Shown in pieces: positions 9,901 to 17,639 of a stretch of DNA of 64,000 nt. Below the pieces are notes generated by a model. The model searched no databases, was not told where the DNA came from, and saw only the letters and a program-made list of their open reading frames with translations. A program made the translations under genes and the position numbers. The stretch's first letter is position 1. Each line of letters opens with the position of its first letter. This DNA comes from CAVYXZ01 sp965223835 (lineage in GTDB: Bacteria > Chloroflexota > Anaerolineae > Aggregatilineales > Phototrophicaceae), in the NCBI GenBank assembly GCA_965223835.1, contig CBDCXQ010000001.1, forward strand, positions 2,108,001-2,172,000, in the 5' to 3' direction.

Positions 9901-11175
9901 TATGAAGGCATCGACTACTCGTAGGAAATGTTGCACAACCCATTCACGCCGCTGTATATTAAAGACATCGGTGTTGAGATCAAAGTGTAGAGCGAAACTG
10001 CCGCTGTCTGCAAAATCATGAACTTGCAGCCGTAAGCTGTGGTTCGAGTCGCCATAACCAGAATGCACCCATTCCACCGTAACGGGTAGCCCGCTGAAAT
10101 CTGGAAACGTTACATTCACGAAATTAAGCAAAACTTCGTAGGCACGATTGCTATCGGCCCGGCTTACCCCTGGCTGCGCGTAGCGCAAAGTTGTAAACAT
10201 TTCACTCGTGATTTTTTTGGCAAGAGAATAGAAGCTGTCATTGGGTTCCAGATCAAGCACGAGCGGGCAGATTTCGATGAATAAACCGACTGTTTCTTTG
10301 AAGGTAGTCGATGGCCGATTATGTACTGGCATGCCCAGCGTAATCTTATCATTATCCCCAACTCGATATAGCCAGGTCGAAAACAAGGTCGCAAAAATGG
10401 TGAAAAGTGACAGGTCGGTACTAATCGAGCGGACGCCTTTTTCACCGGCAATCTCGCGCAGACGTGCCGAGCGCTCTGGTCCCAGATGGCAGATCACTCG
10501 TTCAGTACGCGCGGCGCGTTGTGTGACTTGACTGTCATAGAAAGTTAGCGGTTCAACCGGCTTTTGCAGCTTTTCTTGCCAGTATGCTTCGGCCTGGGCG
10601 AAGCTTTCGGTGGTGCGATGCTGGTTTTCATGATCGCGATAGGCTGCATACTGCGGCCACGATACCGTTTCATTAGATTGAGCGCCAGCATACCGAGCCG
10701 CTGTACGCTGGTACACAACCAGAAATGACCAACCGTCCGTAATCAAGTGGTGCTGATTGAGATACCAGACATATTTATCAGGCGCGAGTTGAATTAAGGC
10801 ACTATCAAACAAGCGTTTCGAAAGGTCAAGCGATCGAACCCGCTGTTCATTTAACCAGTTGCGATAGACGATTTCCGGATTCGGGTCTTGAGAAAAGTCA
10901 ATGATGGGCAGGTCAAACTGCATGTCGGCCAAAACGCGCTGTTGCGGTACACCAGCTTGCTCCTCAATGACAGTGCGCATCGCATCGCTGGTGTTAACTA
11001 CCGTTTGAAAGGCATGTCGAAAGCGAAGTGGATCAATGTCTCCTTTAATCGTAAAGGTCTGTATCATGTTATACAGCGGCACATCAGGATTAAGTTTCTG
11101 ACCCAGCCACATCAAGAACTGGCTATTTGTCAGGTCCGAATGATTCGCCAGATTTTCGGCAGCATATTCAGTCAT
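6961..11175 (-). CDS. NRPS module C-A-T with a PP-loop ATPase domain inserted in the A domain
   Basis: A 1404-residue module. C domain about 15-430 with HHLITDG (142-148). A domain: YTSGSTGKPKG (614-624), NEYGPTE (752-758), YRTGDL (841-846), A8 near 859-878. After A8 the chain leaves the A domain for about 330 residues (near 905-1235): two CxxC pairs (909-912, 929-932), SGGKDS (974-979) and CNGC (1045-1048). It then returns to the A tail (LPDFMLP 1265-1271, NGKIDR 1285-1290) and a carrier domain (GGHSL 1341-1345). My reading of the pocket is D-L-T-K-I-G-E-V-G-K, which matches the known Asn code. It is likely the first extension module, taking its acyl group from the free carrier protein just upstream. 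The inserted domain resembles N-acetyl-sugar amidotransferases (WbpG/PseA type); its function here is unknown. Confidence 0.93.
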   Translation of the reverse strand: MTEYAAENLANHSDLTNSQFLMWLGQKLNPDVPLYNMIQTFTIKGDIDPLRFRHAFQTVVNTSDAMRTVIEEQAGVPQQRVLADMQFDLPIIDFSQDPNPEIVYRNWLNEQRVRSLDLSKRLFDSALIQLAPDKYVWYLNQHHLITDGWSFLVVYQRTAARYAGAQSNETVSWPQYAAYRDHENQHRTTESFAQAEAYWQEKLQKPVEPLTFYDSQVTQRAARTERVICHLGPERSARLREIAGEKGVRSISTDLSLFTIFATLFSTWLYRVGDNDKITLGMPVHNRPSTTFKETVGLFIEICPLVLDLEPNDSFYSLAKKITSEMFTTLRYAQPGVSRADSNRAYEVLLNFVNVTFPDFSGLPVTVEWVHSGYGDSNHSLRLQVHDFADSGSFALHFDLNTDVFNIQRREWVVQHFLRVVDAFITDREQIISRVPLLSTAEHARYVGDFNLTTAEYPVDETVVTLFEKQVQATPQAIAIADGTTTLSYDELNTRSNQVAHWLQRQGVGPDTLVALCAEHRPETVIALLGIQKAGGAYVPLDPAYPNERLAFMLDDIAEATRQTPILLAQQSLLSVFGDFNTNPVAIDNTAFDNESTDNLPVKPGVDNLAYAIYTSGSTGKPKGTLIEHSGLVNYAWWAEQTYCRGEKLTFPLYSSLAFDLTVTSIFVPLISGGQITLYREDEGVRGMVILKVIEDNAVDIIKLTPAHLSLLQDIELTNSQVRKFIVGGEDFKTNLAQQIHDKFNGQVEIYNEYGPTEAVVGCMVHRYQPQVDTKLSVPIGKPAANKQIYVLDHHLNPVPTGVIGEIFIGGIGLARGYLNRPTLTADRFIENSFADSQRLYRTGDLARWSPDGQLEFLGRADYQVKIRGARIELGEIETALASHSAIQSAVVQVVQSAAETAAEVTQYCVRCGLPSNFPGVTFDAAGVCTTCQTYETYREKARAYFKTMDELHVLVARAKASGSGEYDCLMLLSGGKDSTYVLYQLVNMGLSVLAFTLDNGYISDGAKANIRRVTADLGVEHIFGETPAMNAIFVDSLQRFNNVCNGCFKTIYTLGIKLARERGIHYIFTGLSRGQFFETRLSADVFLNDSFDPDRFDESIIAARRAYHRQPDAVNQLLDTQLFQDDALFDEIQIIDFYRYSDVSLDEMYKFLDQHAPWIRPADTGRSTNCLINDAGIYVHKHQRGYHNYALPYSWDVRLGHKNREAALDELDDDIDEAYVQNLLHDIGYDLTDHSNNSQRLVAWYVADSELSSAEVQQYLAQALPDFMLPAQFVQLAQMPLTTNGKIDRAALPDPDQQQPVTTTSYVAPTNAVEESLADIWCRVLGLQQIGIHDNFFELGGHSLPALQAMALANQAFQIEIPLPTFFQQPTIAGLASAIEAQLVAEIENMSEAEVEALLGKME
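7458..8463 (-). other. PP-loop ATP pyrophosphatase domain inserted between A8 and A9
   Basis: Approximate DNA span of the non-NRPS insert (residues about 905-1240 of the module). It carries the PP-loop nucleotide motif SGGKDS, an N-terminal pair of CxxC motifs (CVRC, CTTC) that looks like a zinc knuckle, and a third CxxC (CNGC). This order matches the amidotransferases that turn sugar acetamido groups into amidines; other PP-loop families make thio-modifications or amides by first adenylating a carbonyl. No glutaminase (HisH-like) partner is seen in the window. Boundaries are good to perhaps 20 residues. Confidence 0.85.
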
Positions 11176-11184
11176 AGCGTTACC

Positions 11185-11433
11185 TTATGCGTTGGTTGTG
11201 GCTAATCTTGACTGAACATAGTCGGCGATAGCTTGCACGGTGCCGAAATTCTCAATGGTGACATCCTCTGGTGGGATGTGGGTGTCAAACGTTGCTTCGA
11301 TGAAGGCTATGAGCCGTACAACACCGAGCGAATCGATTAATCCGCTGAGAAGCAGGTCGTCATCATCATTGAGGGCAATCGTGCCCGCAATGAGTTCGTT
11401 TTGCATATATGCCTTGAGGTCTTCGATAATCAT
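11185..11433 (-). CDS. free-standing acyl/peptidyl carrier protein
   Basis: An 82-residue phosphopantetheine-binding protein. The attachment site is in GLIDSLG (Ser about 35). Acidic, with the usual four-helix carrier length. It lies between the membrane haem protein and the first NRPS module, in the same operon as a free-standing adenylation enzyme and an acyl-carrier dehydrogenase. The simplest role is to hold the amino acid that is loaded, oxidised and passed to the first C domain. A GGGAG ribosome site precedes the ATG. Confidence 0.9.
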   Translation of the reverse strand: MIIEDLKAYMQNELIAGTIALNDDDDLLLSGLIDSLGVVRLIAFIEATFDTHIPPEDVTIENFGTVQAIADYVQSRLATTNA

Positions 11434-11459
11434 ATCTTTTCTCCCATTCCTGATTGAAA

Positions 11460-12173
11460 TTATGCCGCTTCCACCAAATTGTTTTTGTTCAATCTATTTC
11501 GGCGTTGTTTGATAAAGCCAGCCAATTGGAGGCTGACAGCAATTAAAACCAATATGCCCAAAAACAGGCGCAGGATTAAATCACGTTTTTCCATTGTTTG
11601 ATAGGCTAAGGCGTGGACAATGATGGACGCACATGCCACGTAAGTCAGTCGTTGTAAATTCTTCCAACGATTGATGCCCAGTCGGCGCAGCGCGTAATTG
11701 TTCGAGATTGCCAACAGGAAAATCAAGATCAGGGCCTGGAATAATCCTGAATAATTGGCAACTCCAAAAATATTATAGTGCAGGGGTAGGGGATTACTGA
11801 GAGTCGGCCAGTCTTCCAAAAATAACCACCATACTTGTATACCATCCGTGTGAACCAGCATGCCGATGGACATGTGGCTTAAAGCCATGATGCCGGTCCA
11901 GATGCCCAGATCGCGCCTCACAACATTATGGATGGGATTCGTACGCTTACGCAGGATGTTCAATGGTCCGATACTCAACGTCGTGACCATGAATATCACG
12001 GCTGTCCAGGCCAATGACATGCTGAGCCGCCAGCGAATACTGGTTGCCTTGAGATCAGGAATGTCTACCCATCGCTCCCGTGCATGGCTCAACAGGAAAT
12101 AGAATAGTGCTACAAGTGCAATGCTGATAAGCGCAAAGCGCATGAACCGTTTTAACCGACTGCTCGTCATCAT
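11460..12173 (-). CDS. MsrQ/YedZ-like haem b membrane protein (ferric-reductase-type domain)
   Basis: A 237-residue protein with about six membrane segments. The RRDLG stretch (87-91) followed by a helix with His100, and the LGINRW...RLTY stretch followed by His187, are the pattern of ferric-reductase-like transmembrane domains such as MsrQ, where the His residues hold haem b. No flavin or NAD domain is fused. It overlaps the upstream adenylation gene by ATGA, so it is translated with it. In a biosynthetic operon that also has an FAD-type dehydrogenase it could pass electrons between that enzyme and the membrane pool; this is inference. It could also be a bystander redox protein. Confidence 0.75.
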   Translation of the reverse strand: MMTSSRLKRFMRFALISIALVALFYFLLSHARERWVDIPDLKATSIRWRLSMSLAWTAVIFMVTTLSIGPLNILRKRTNPIHNVVRRDLGIWTGIMALSHMSIGMLVHTDGIQVWWLFLEDWPTLSNPLPLHYNIFGVANYSGLFQALILIFLLAISNNYALRRLGINRWKNLQRLTYVACASIIVHALAYQTMEKRDLILRLFLGILVLIAVSLQLAGFIKQRRNRLNKNNLVEAA

Positions 12174-13750
12174 GATCGCTCTTGCGCTAACGTCTGTAAG
12201 GCCCGCCGGTCAATCTTGCCGCTCCCGGTGCGGGGGAATTCTATCATAGGCGTGATCTGCACCGGTACCGCATAGTGCGGGACTAAATCTGATAAATAAT
12301 TTTTCAGGTCGGCTGTTGTAATATCCATGCTGATTTTTAGAATTACAGCGGCAGCGATGTCTTGACCGCCCTCATCGTTTGGTATCCCATACACTGCGTT
12401 CTCCGCAATTGCCGGATGCGATGACAGGACATTTTCGATCTCATCTAGCTCAACCCGATAACCTCGTGTCTTGATCTGACGATCTTTCCGTCCCAGGAAT
12501 CGATAATTGCCATCACGCTGCATCTGTACCAGATCGCCGGTCCGATAGAATATGTCATCGTAACCAGCAAAAACAGGGCGACGGTAAAAGGCGCGTTCAT
12601 TTAAGTCAGCCCGTTTCCAGTACCCTTTCATCATTGTTGGCGTGCGGACCAACAGTTCACCAACTTCTCCATCAGCAACGATGTGATCATTTTCATCGGC
12701 TACCAGTCCTTCGGCATTTTCCCAGATGCCGCCAATTGGAACTGAGTCATTGTTATCTGGGTTGCCTGATGGCACATGGTAATAGGTGCATTGGTTGACC
12801 TCTGCGGGACCATAAACATTGCTGAAGCGTGCATTGGGGATCAATTTCATCAGCGCATAGAGATGTTGGGGGGGGAAGGGTTCACCACCAAAGTTCACCC
12901 AGCGCAAAGCACTTAAATCACGCTGTTCTAATACACCGCGTAATAACAACTGTACCAGGGCCGATGTGACCGAATACCAGATTGTTATGCGCTCATCCTC
13001 GATCAGTTTAGACAGGCTGGCCGGAAGCTTGGTATAGCCCTCAGGGATGACGATCGTGGTTGCACCCATGAGCGGGCCGGTGAAATAATCGAATGTAGAC
13101 ATATCAAAGTGCAGCGGTGAGTGATTGCTGAGACGGTCGGTATGATTAACACCATACACTTTAGCTGACATTTTGGCGTAACTGAGGCCACTGTAGTGAG
13201 TATGCATCATGCCTTTGGGAGCGCCGGTTGAACCTGAGGTGTACATGATATAGGCGAGATCATGCTCCATCAGATTGACTGATTGCAATTTGGTGTCCGG
13301 CATGTCGTTGACAGCATCCCAAGCGAAAGCCCGAACTGCAAGATCAGCCTGTGGTGGAACCCCAATCACACAGTCGAGCGGCGACTCAGCAGCCACCATT
13401 TCAATTAGCGTTGATAATTTAGGTGGATGGCTCACCACATGCCGGATGTCGCAATCATTCAAGATAAAAATCAGTCGCGACAATGGAGCGAGCGGGTCCA
13501 TCGGGACATAAGCCGCACCCGTCTTCATGATGCCGTAGATGGCAACGATGGTTTCCAGGCTTTTGTTGAGATAGACACCGACACGATCACGTTTCCGTAC
13601 CCCCTGATCGATTAGAAGCCGTGCCAGCTTATTCGACCCACTTTCAAGTTCGGCATAGGTCAGGCTTTGTCCCTGGCAGCGCAGGGCTTCATGGTCAGGA
13701 TACCGTTCGGCAGATTGCTCAATGGCGTGCGGGATTAAGTAGTGCTGCAT
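12170..13750 (-). CDS. free-standing amino acid adenylation enzyme (carrier-loading)
   Basis: A 526-residue complete A domain with no fused carrier: YTSGSTGAPKG (170-180), NVYGPAE (311-317), YRTGDL (402-407), A8 near 420-439 and GSGKIDR near the C-terminus. It would activate an amino acid and load it on the carrier at 11185-11433. The pocket reads roughly D-M-F-Y-N-G-V-Q-C-K, which I cannot assign with confidence. The stretch NFGGEPFPP and the overall form are like the enzymes that load proline for pyrrole/pyrroline starters (PltF, RedM, AnaC), and the next gene is a matching dehydrogenase. Proline is therefore the best guess. Three bases separate it from the upstream gene; GGGAG lies before the ATG. 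Confidence 0.85.
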   Translation of the reverse strand: MQHYLIPHAIEQSAERYPDHEALRCQGQSLTYAELESGSNKLARLLIDQGVRKRDRVGVYLNKSLETIVAIYGIMKTGAAYVPMDPLAPLSRLIFILNDCDIRHVVSHPPKLSTLIEMVAAESPLDCVIGVPPQADLAVRAFAWDAVNDMPDTKLQSVNLMEHDLAYIMYTSGSTGAPKGMMHTHYSGLSYAKMSAKVYGVNHTDRLSNHSPLHFDMSTFDYFTGPLMGATTIVIPEGYTKLPASLSKLIEDERITIWYSVTSALVQLLLRGVLEQRDLSALRWVNFGGEPFPPQHLYALMKLIPNARFSNVYGPAEVNQCTYYHVPSGNPDNNDSVPIGGIWENAEGLVADENDHIVADGEVGELLVRTPTMMKGYWKRADLNERAFYRRPVFAGYDDIFYRTGDLVQMQRDGNYRFLGRKDRQIKTRGYRVELDEIENVLSSHPAIAENAVYGIPNDEGGQDIAAAVILKISMDITTADLKNYLSDLVPHYAVPVQITPMIEFPRTGSGKIDRRALQTLAQERS

Positions 13751-13753
13751 CGC

Positions 13754-14899
13754 TTACACTCCCAGTAAACGCGCCACGATATTACGTTGAATATCGGTTG
13801 TGCCACCATAGAGTGGTCCGCCGACCGCATCGCGCAAATCACGCTCAATTTCGAACTCTGTCAGATAACCTTTGCCACCATGAACACGGATTGCGTCCAG
13901 GCTCGATTCCACAAAACAATCACCCAGATGCCAGTTTGCCAGGGCTGCATCCAACATCACCGGTTGCCCTTGCTGTTTCAGCCACGCTGCGCGATATGTT
14001 AATAACCGAGACGTTTCCAGGCGCAGCTTCATTTCAGCGATTCGATTGGATACCGACTGAAATTTGCCAATTGGCTGTCCAAACTGTTGGCGTTCGCGGG
14101 CGTAATGTACACAGCGCTCCAGTTGATAGTCCATTGCTCCAAGTTGACTGGCGAGGATGCAGGCCCGTTCCCATTCCTGGGAACTATTAAATATGCTGGC
14201 ACCGGCGCCTTCGGGACCGAGGCGATTTTCAACTGGCACCACACAATCGGTAAACTTAAAGTTACCAATCGGCACCGTACGCAGGCCCATTTTGGCCTGT
14301 ACCGGACTGGCCTCGAAACCCGGTGTGTTGGCGTCAACCAGAAAAGCGGTCAAACCCCACTTGCCACGATCGGGATTAGTGGAAGCAAAGATGACGGCAA
14401 AGTCGGCGATTGGCGCAAATGTGGTCAGGGCTTTCTGACCATTGAGAATGTACCCGGTATCGCTTTTTACGGCAGTGGTGCGCAGACTGTAGGCATCGGA
14501 GCCGCTTTCTGGCTCGGTCATCGCATACGAACCGATTTTATCGCCCCGGCATAAACCGGGCAGATATTTGTGTTTCTGCTCAGCCGTGCCGAAATGCAGT
14601 AGTGTCGGTTGAATACTCCACATTTGGGCATTGATGGCGAATGTCAAACCGTTGTCGCGACAGCCATATCCCAAGCCTTCCAGCGCCAACAGGGTTGTCA
14701 TCAGATCATGATCGCTACCCCCAAATTCGACCGGGATATTCAATCCCTGGATACCAAAATCAGCGCACTTTTGCCAGTTTTCGCGCGAGAATTGACCGGC
14801 CCGGTCATGCTCAGCGACCGCTTCATTTAGCTCTTGCTGAGCGAAGGTGACGATTTTCGATTTGAGCGCTAATTGCTCGTCTGTCCAGGAAAAATCCAT
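13754..14899 (-). CDS. acyl-CoA-dehydrogenase-family enzyme, probably aminoacyl-carrier dehydrogenase
   Basis: A 381-residue flavoprotein of the acyl-CoA dehydrogenase family at normal length: YAMTEPESGSDA in the middle domain and the C-terminal stretches QFGQPIGKFQ and IRVHGGKGY. In this operon it stands directly before a free-standing A domain and close to a free carrier. The same trio makes pyrrole-2-carboxyl (RedW/PltE) or pyrroline (AnaB) starters from prolyl-carrier. The role on prolyl-carrier is thus inferred from context; a dehydrogenase acting on another carrier-bound amino acid is possible. A fatty-acid role is unlikely given the neighbours. Confidence 0.82.
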   Translation of the reverse strand: MDFSWTDEQLALKSKIVTFAQQELNEAVAEHDRAGQFSRENWQKCADFGIQGLNIPVEFGGSDHDLMTTLLALEGLGYGCRDNGLTFAINAQMWSIQPTLLHFGTAEQKHKYLPGLCRGDKIGSYAMTEPESGSDAYSLRTTAVKSDTGYILNGQKALTTFAPIADFAVIFASTNPDRGKWGLTAFLVDANTPGFEASPVQAKMGLRTVPIGNFKFTDCVVPVENRLGPEGAGASIFNSSQEWERACILASQLGAMDYQLERCVHYARERQQFGQPIGKFQSVSNRIAEMKLRLETSRLLTYRAAWLKQQGQPVMLDAALANWHLGDCFVESSLDAIRVHGGKGYLTEFEIERDLRDAVGGPLYGGTTDIQRNIVARLLGV

Positions 14900-14915
14900 C
14901 TCTAATAAGTCTCTT

Positions 14916-15983
14916 TTAATTGATAACCTGGTTCATATCTTGCAGCATAAATTCATAGGGATTGCGTACATCACCGTCAATGCATTCCAGCTTCAACGAC
15001 GTTCCCAAGCCGAAGTCATCTGCATATTCCAACATCAATTGCATGGCAATCTGATCTTCCAGCGCCCAACCGGTTGAATCGAAAACGGAAACTGATTGTT
15101 GGGCCTGTTTGAATTGGGCTGGGTGACTCACCAATTCCACTAAAGTTGGACCGACTTCGTCGACTGCAAGTTGCTGACATTCACCTTCTTTGATAGCCTG
15201 CTCTCGGAAATCGGGGCAGACCAGGCTACGTCGCAGCAAAGAGACCGGAACCTCGAACTTTCCCGGAAAATCGGACCCGACTGCATTGATATGTAACCAG
15301 GGTTGAACATCGGTATCCGCGAAAACTGGACCCGCTCCGATTGCTACCGAGGTGGCCGTACAGATGATGTCGGCAGTCTGGACGAGTTGCGGCAGGTTTT
15401 CAGCACCTATTGGTACGATTTCGAGATTCATAAAGGCAGCGCGATCCAAAAAACCACGACTGACATTGGAGTCAATATCATAGACCAATACCCGATCAAC
15501 CTCAAAAATTTGGTTGAGGGCGTGGAGCTGGGTGAGGGCCTGTGCGCCCGCTCCAATCAGGCCAATCACTGAGCTATCCGGTGCGGCCAACACCTGACTC
15601 GCTACCGCCGAAGCTGCGCCGGTGCGTAGCGCTGTCAAGAAGGTTGCATCGGCCAACCCCAAGAGATGGCCGGTCGTCGTATCGTAGGCGCTGACGGTTG
15701 AAATTATGGTAGGCAAGTCATGTAACTGAGGATTGGTGGGATGATAGCCGACAATCTTGATCGTTGCCTGTTGACCGGAATGCATCACCGGCATCCACTC
15801 GATGAGTCCAGGCTGGGGTAAGGCATAGGTAAAGCCAGTGCGCTCCGGTATGACAATGGTTTCAAAGTCAAACGATTGGAGAGCGGTGGTAAGTCGTCCA
15901 ATCATTTCCTGCATGAGCTGATTGAGGCCCACACGGCGGACAATTTTATGGATGTCACTGGCGGTCAATATATTTGTTTCCAT
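14916..15983 (-). CDS. ornithine cyclodeaminase / mu-crystallin family enzyme
   Basis: 355 residues. The nucleotide-binding motif is seen in GLIGAGAQALTQLHAL-like sequence near residues 141-156, with family stretches such as ALRTGAASAVAS and HINAVGSDFPGKFE. Family members are NAD-dependent: they turn ornithine into proline, lysine into pipecolate, or reduce/oxidise cyclic imines. Next to a putative proline-loading and oxidising set, supply of proline from ornithine is a coherent guess. It could also build another non-protein amino acid for a later module. Confidence 0.82.
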   Translation of the reverse strand: METNILTASDIHKIVRRVGLNQLMQEMIGRLTTALQSFDFETIVIPERTGFTYALPQPGLIEWMPVMHSGQQATIKIVGYHPTNPQLHDLPTIISTVSAYDTTTGHLLGLADATFLTALRTGAASAVASQVLAAPDSSVIGLIGAGAQALTQLHALNQIFEVDRVLVYDIDSNVSRGFLDRAAFMNLEIVPIGAENLPQLVQTADIICTATSVAIGAGPVFADTDVQPWLHINAVGSDFPGKFEVPVSLLRRSLVCPDFREQAIKEGECQQLAVDEVGPTLVELVSHPAQFKQAQQSVSVFDSTGWALEDQIAMQLMLEYADDFGLGTSLKLECIDGDVRNPYEFMLQDMNQVIN

Positions 15984-16003
15984 CGTTACCCCGTTAATTT
16001 GCC

Positions 16004-17620
16004 TTATACCGGAATCGCGATTTCGCGGACTAACTCTCGTCGTAACTCGCGATATTCCCGACCGTCAAAAAAAGATGTAACCTGATAGACTCTGACTTTG
16101 TCAATCACTGTCTGTTTAACCAACATATCGTTGTTGCCGAATGTCCAAACCTGGCGTGGTGCTGGGAGCAAGCTGAATGGAGTCAGAGTAGATTGACGCT
16201 GGTTGAAGTTGTAAACATATTGGGAAATAAAGTCTTCAAAATGCCGAGTTTCAGAGTCATCAAACTCATTGGTGCCCAGCTCCGCTTCAATTGCCCAGAT
16301 TTCGTCGGGTGTTTTCGCCGCCAGCAATGTGTCGGCAATGGCTTGATCGCGGGTTGCACCCCAGACAATGCCGAGTTGGGGGCTGTCGGCCAGATACCCA
16401 AAGCTATTCAATGCAAATAGGGTTTCATAGTGCCCGAAGAAGTTGGTGGGTAACGTTGACCATTGATCGTCGTTCGTATGGGCTGCCATCTGATAGGTAT
16501 AACTTACGGGTACGTCATACCACGACAAATTTGTTGGCCGAAACACAACAATCCCAATGAGCATAATGGCTGGCGCTAGTATGAACCGCTTCCGGTTAAA
16601 AATCTGGAAGTTGGGTAAGTGCCCTCTGGTGAGTAACAAGAAAAAAATGCACAAATCAATGGCTATCCAGGTCCAGAACAGGATGCCAGATGTCAACAAT
16701 ATGCCAACATGTAGTGAAACCCAGGCAGCTAACCATAAGAGCATGGTGCGCCGATTCCATAGTGCCAGGAACACGCCACATTCGGCCACTATGGTGAAGG
16801 CGATCAACAGCCAGTTGAAATGCGCAGATTCGGCTGCCAATGTGCTGATTTGCTCAGGTGATAAAAAGCCTAACCAGCCAACGGCGTAGGACGATATGAT
16901 TAATAGATCGAGATGTGGGTAGGATGTCCAGCCTAATTGGAGTTTGCCTAGCCCTGGCCCCAGATATGAAGCGCCGAGCAGACAAATAGTCAGGAACAGA
17001 AAGTCGTTATATTTGCGATAACCGGTGAGGCTATTGGCTATGAATGCCACCAAAAATAACTTTAGTAAGTTCAGGGGCAGTATCACCTGAGTAATTGAGT
17101 AGCCGATCATTGGGTGATTAAATTGCCATAGGATCGGGAGCAGGATCAGGAGAAATGGGAAGACAAACACAGGCTTCCACATCACGAGCAGGGCGAAACC
17201 TATAATTAATCCCCGGTCAAGGAAATGACCTTGATTGAAGTAGAGATTGTAATCATATGTGGTGAACCACCAGGCTAATAACAGGCAGACCAGCACAACC
17301 AAAACGCGAACGGGCTGCATGTCATGGGACCAACCGCGCCATAGTTGTCCACGCATTGTCAGTGCCAGTAAAAGTATGCCCGCCAAGGCGTAGTTTACGA
17401 GGCCCAGTTCGCGTAGGAACTCAAGCGTGATGATCGGCTCAAAGTAGCTAGCAACTGGTAACTGTGTAACGCTTAACAACCATTGGTCCAATAAAATGAA
17501 CATGCCGAGAAGAATCGCCAGTCGCAGTGCGAGAATAGTTAAACCAGACAGCCCGGAGTCTGATTCGTTATAGATCAGTTTGGCAAAACGATTACCGTAT
17601 GTTGCCAGGTGACTGTTCAT
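16004..17620 (-). CDS. multipass membrane protein, possibly HTTM / gamma-carboxylase-like
   Basis: About 538 residues, with roughly ten or more hydrophobic segments in the first 350 and a soluble C-terminal part of about 170 residues. Long stretches of alternating hydrophobic helices with a His-rich join (SAHFNW, SLHVGI) recall HTTM-domain proteins related to vitamin K-dependent gamma-carboxylase, but I do not see enough to assign it. ATG at 17620 is chosen over GTG at 17623. It sits between an SGNH-type protein and the NRPS accessory genes on the same strand with short gaps, so it may act on, or export, the product. Function unknown. Confidence 0.7.
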   Translation of the reverse strand: MNSHLATYGNRFAKLIYNESDSGLSGLTILALRLAILLGMFILLDQWLLSVTQLPVASYFEPIITLEFLRELGLVNYALAGILLLALTMRGQLWRGWSHDMQPVRVLVVLVCLLLAWWFTTYDYNLYFNQGHFLDRGLIIGFALLVMWKPVFVFPFLLILLPILWQFNHPMIGYSITQVILPLNLLKLFLVAFIANSLTGYRKYNDFLFLTICLLGASYLGPGLGKLQLGWTSYPHLDLLIISSYAVGWLGFLSPEQISTLAAESAHFNWLLIAFTIVAECGVFLALWNRRTMLLWLAAWVSLHVGILLTSGILFWTWIAIDLCIFFLLLTRGHLPNFQIFNRKRFILAPAIMLIGIVVFRPTNLSWYDVPVSYTYQMAAHTNDDQWSTLPTNFFGHYETLFALNSFGYLADSPQLGIVWGATRDQAIADTLLAAKTPDEIWAIEAELGTNEFDDSETRHFEDFISQYVYNFNQRQSTLTPFSLLPAPRQVWTFGNNDMLVKQTVIDKVRVYQVTSFFDGREYRELRRELVREIAIPV

Positions 17621-17639
17621 CACTTCCTATCATTAACCT

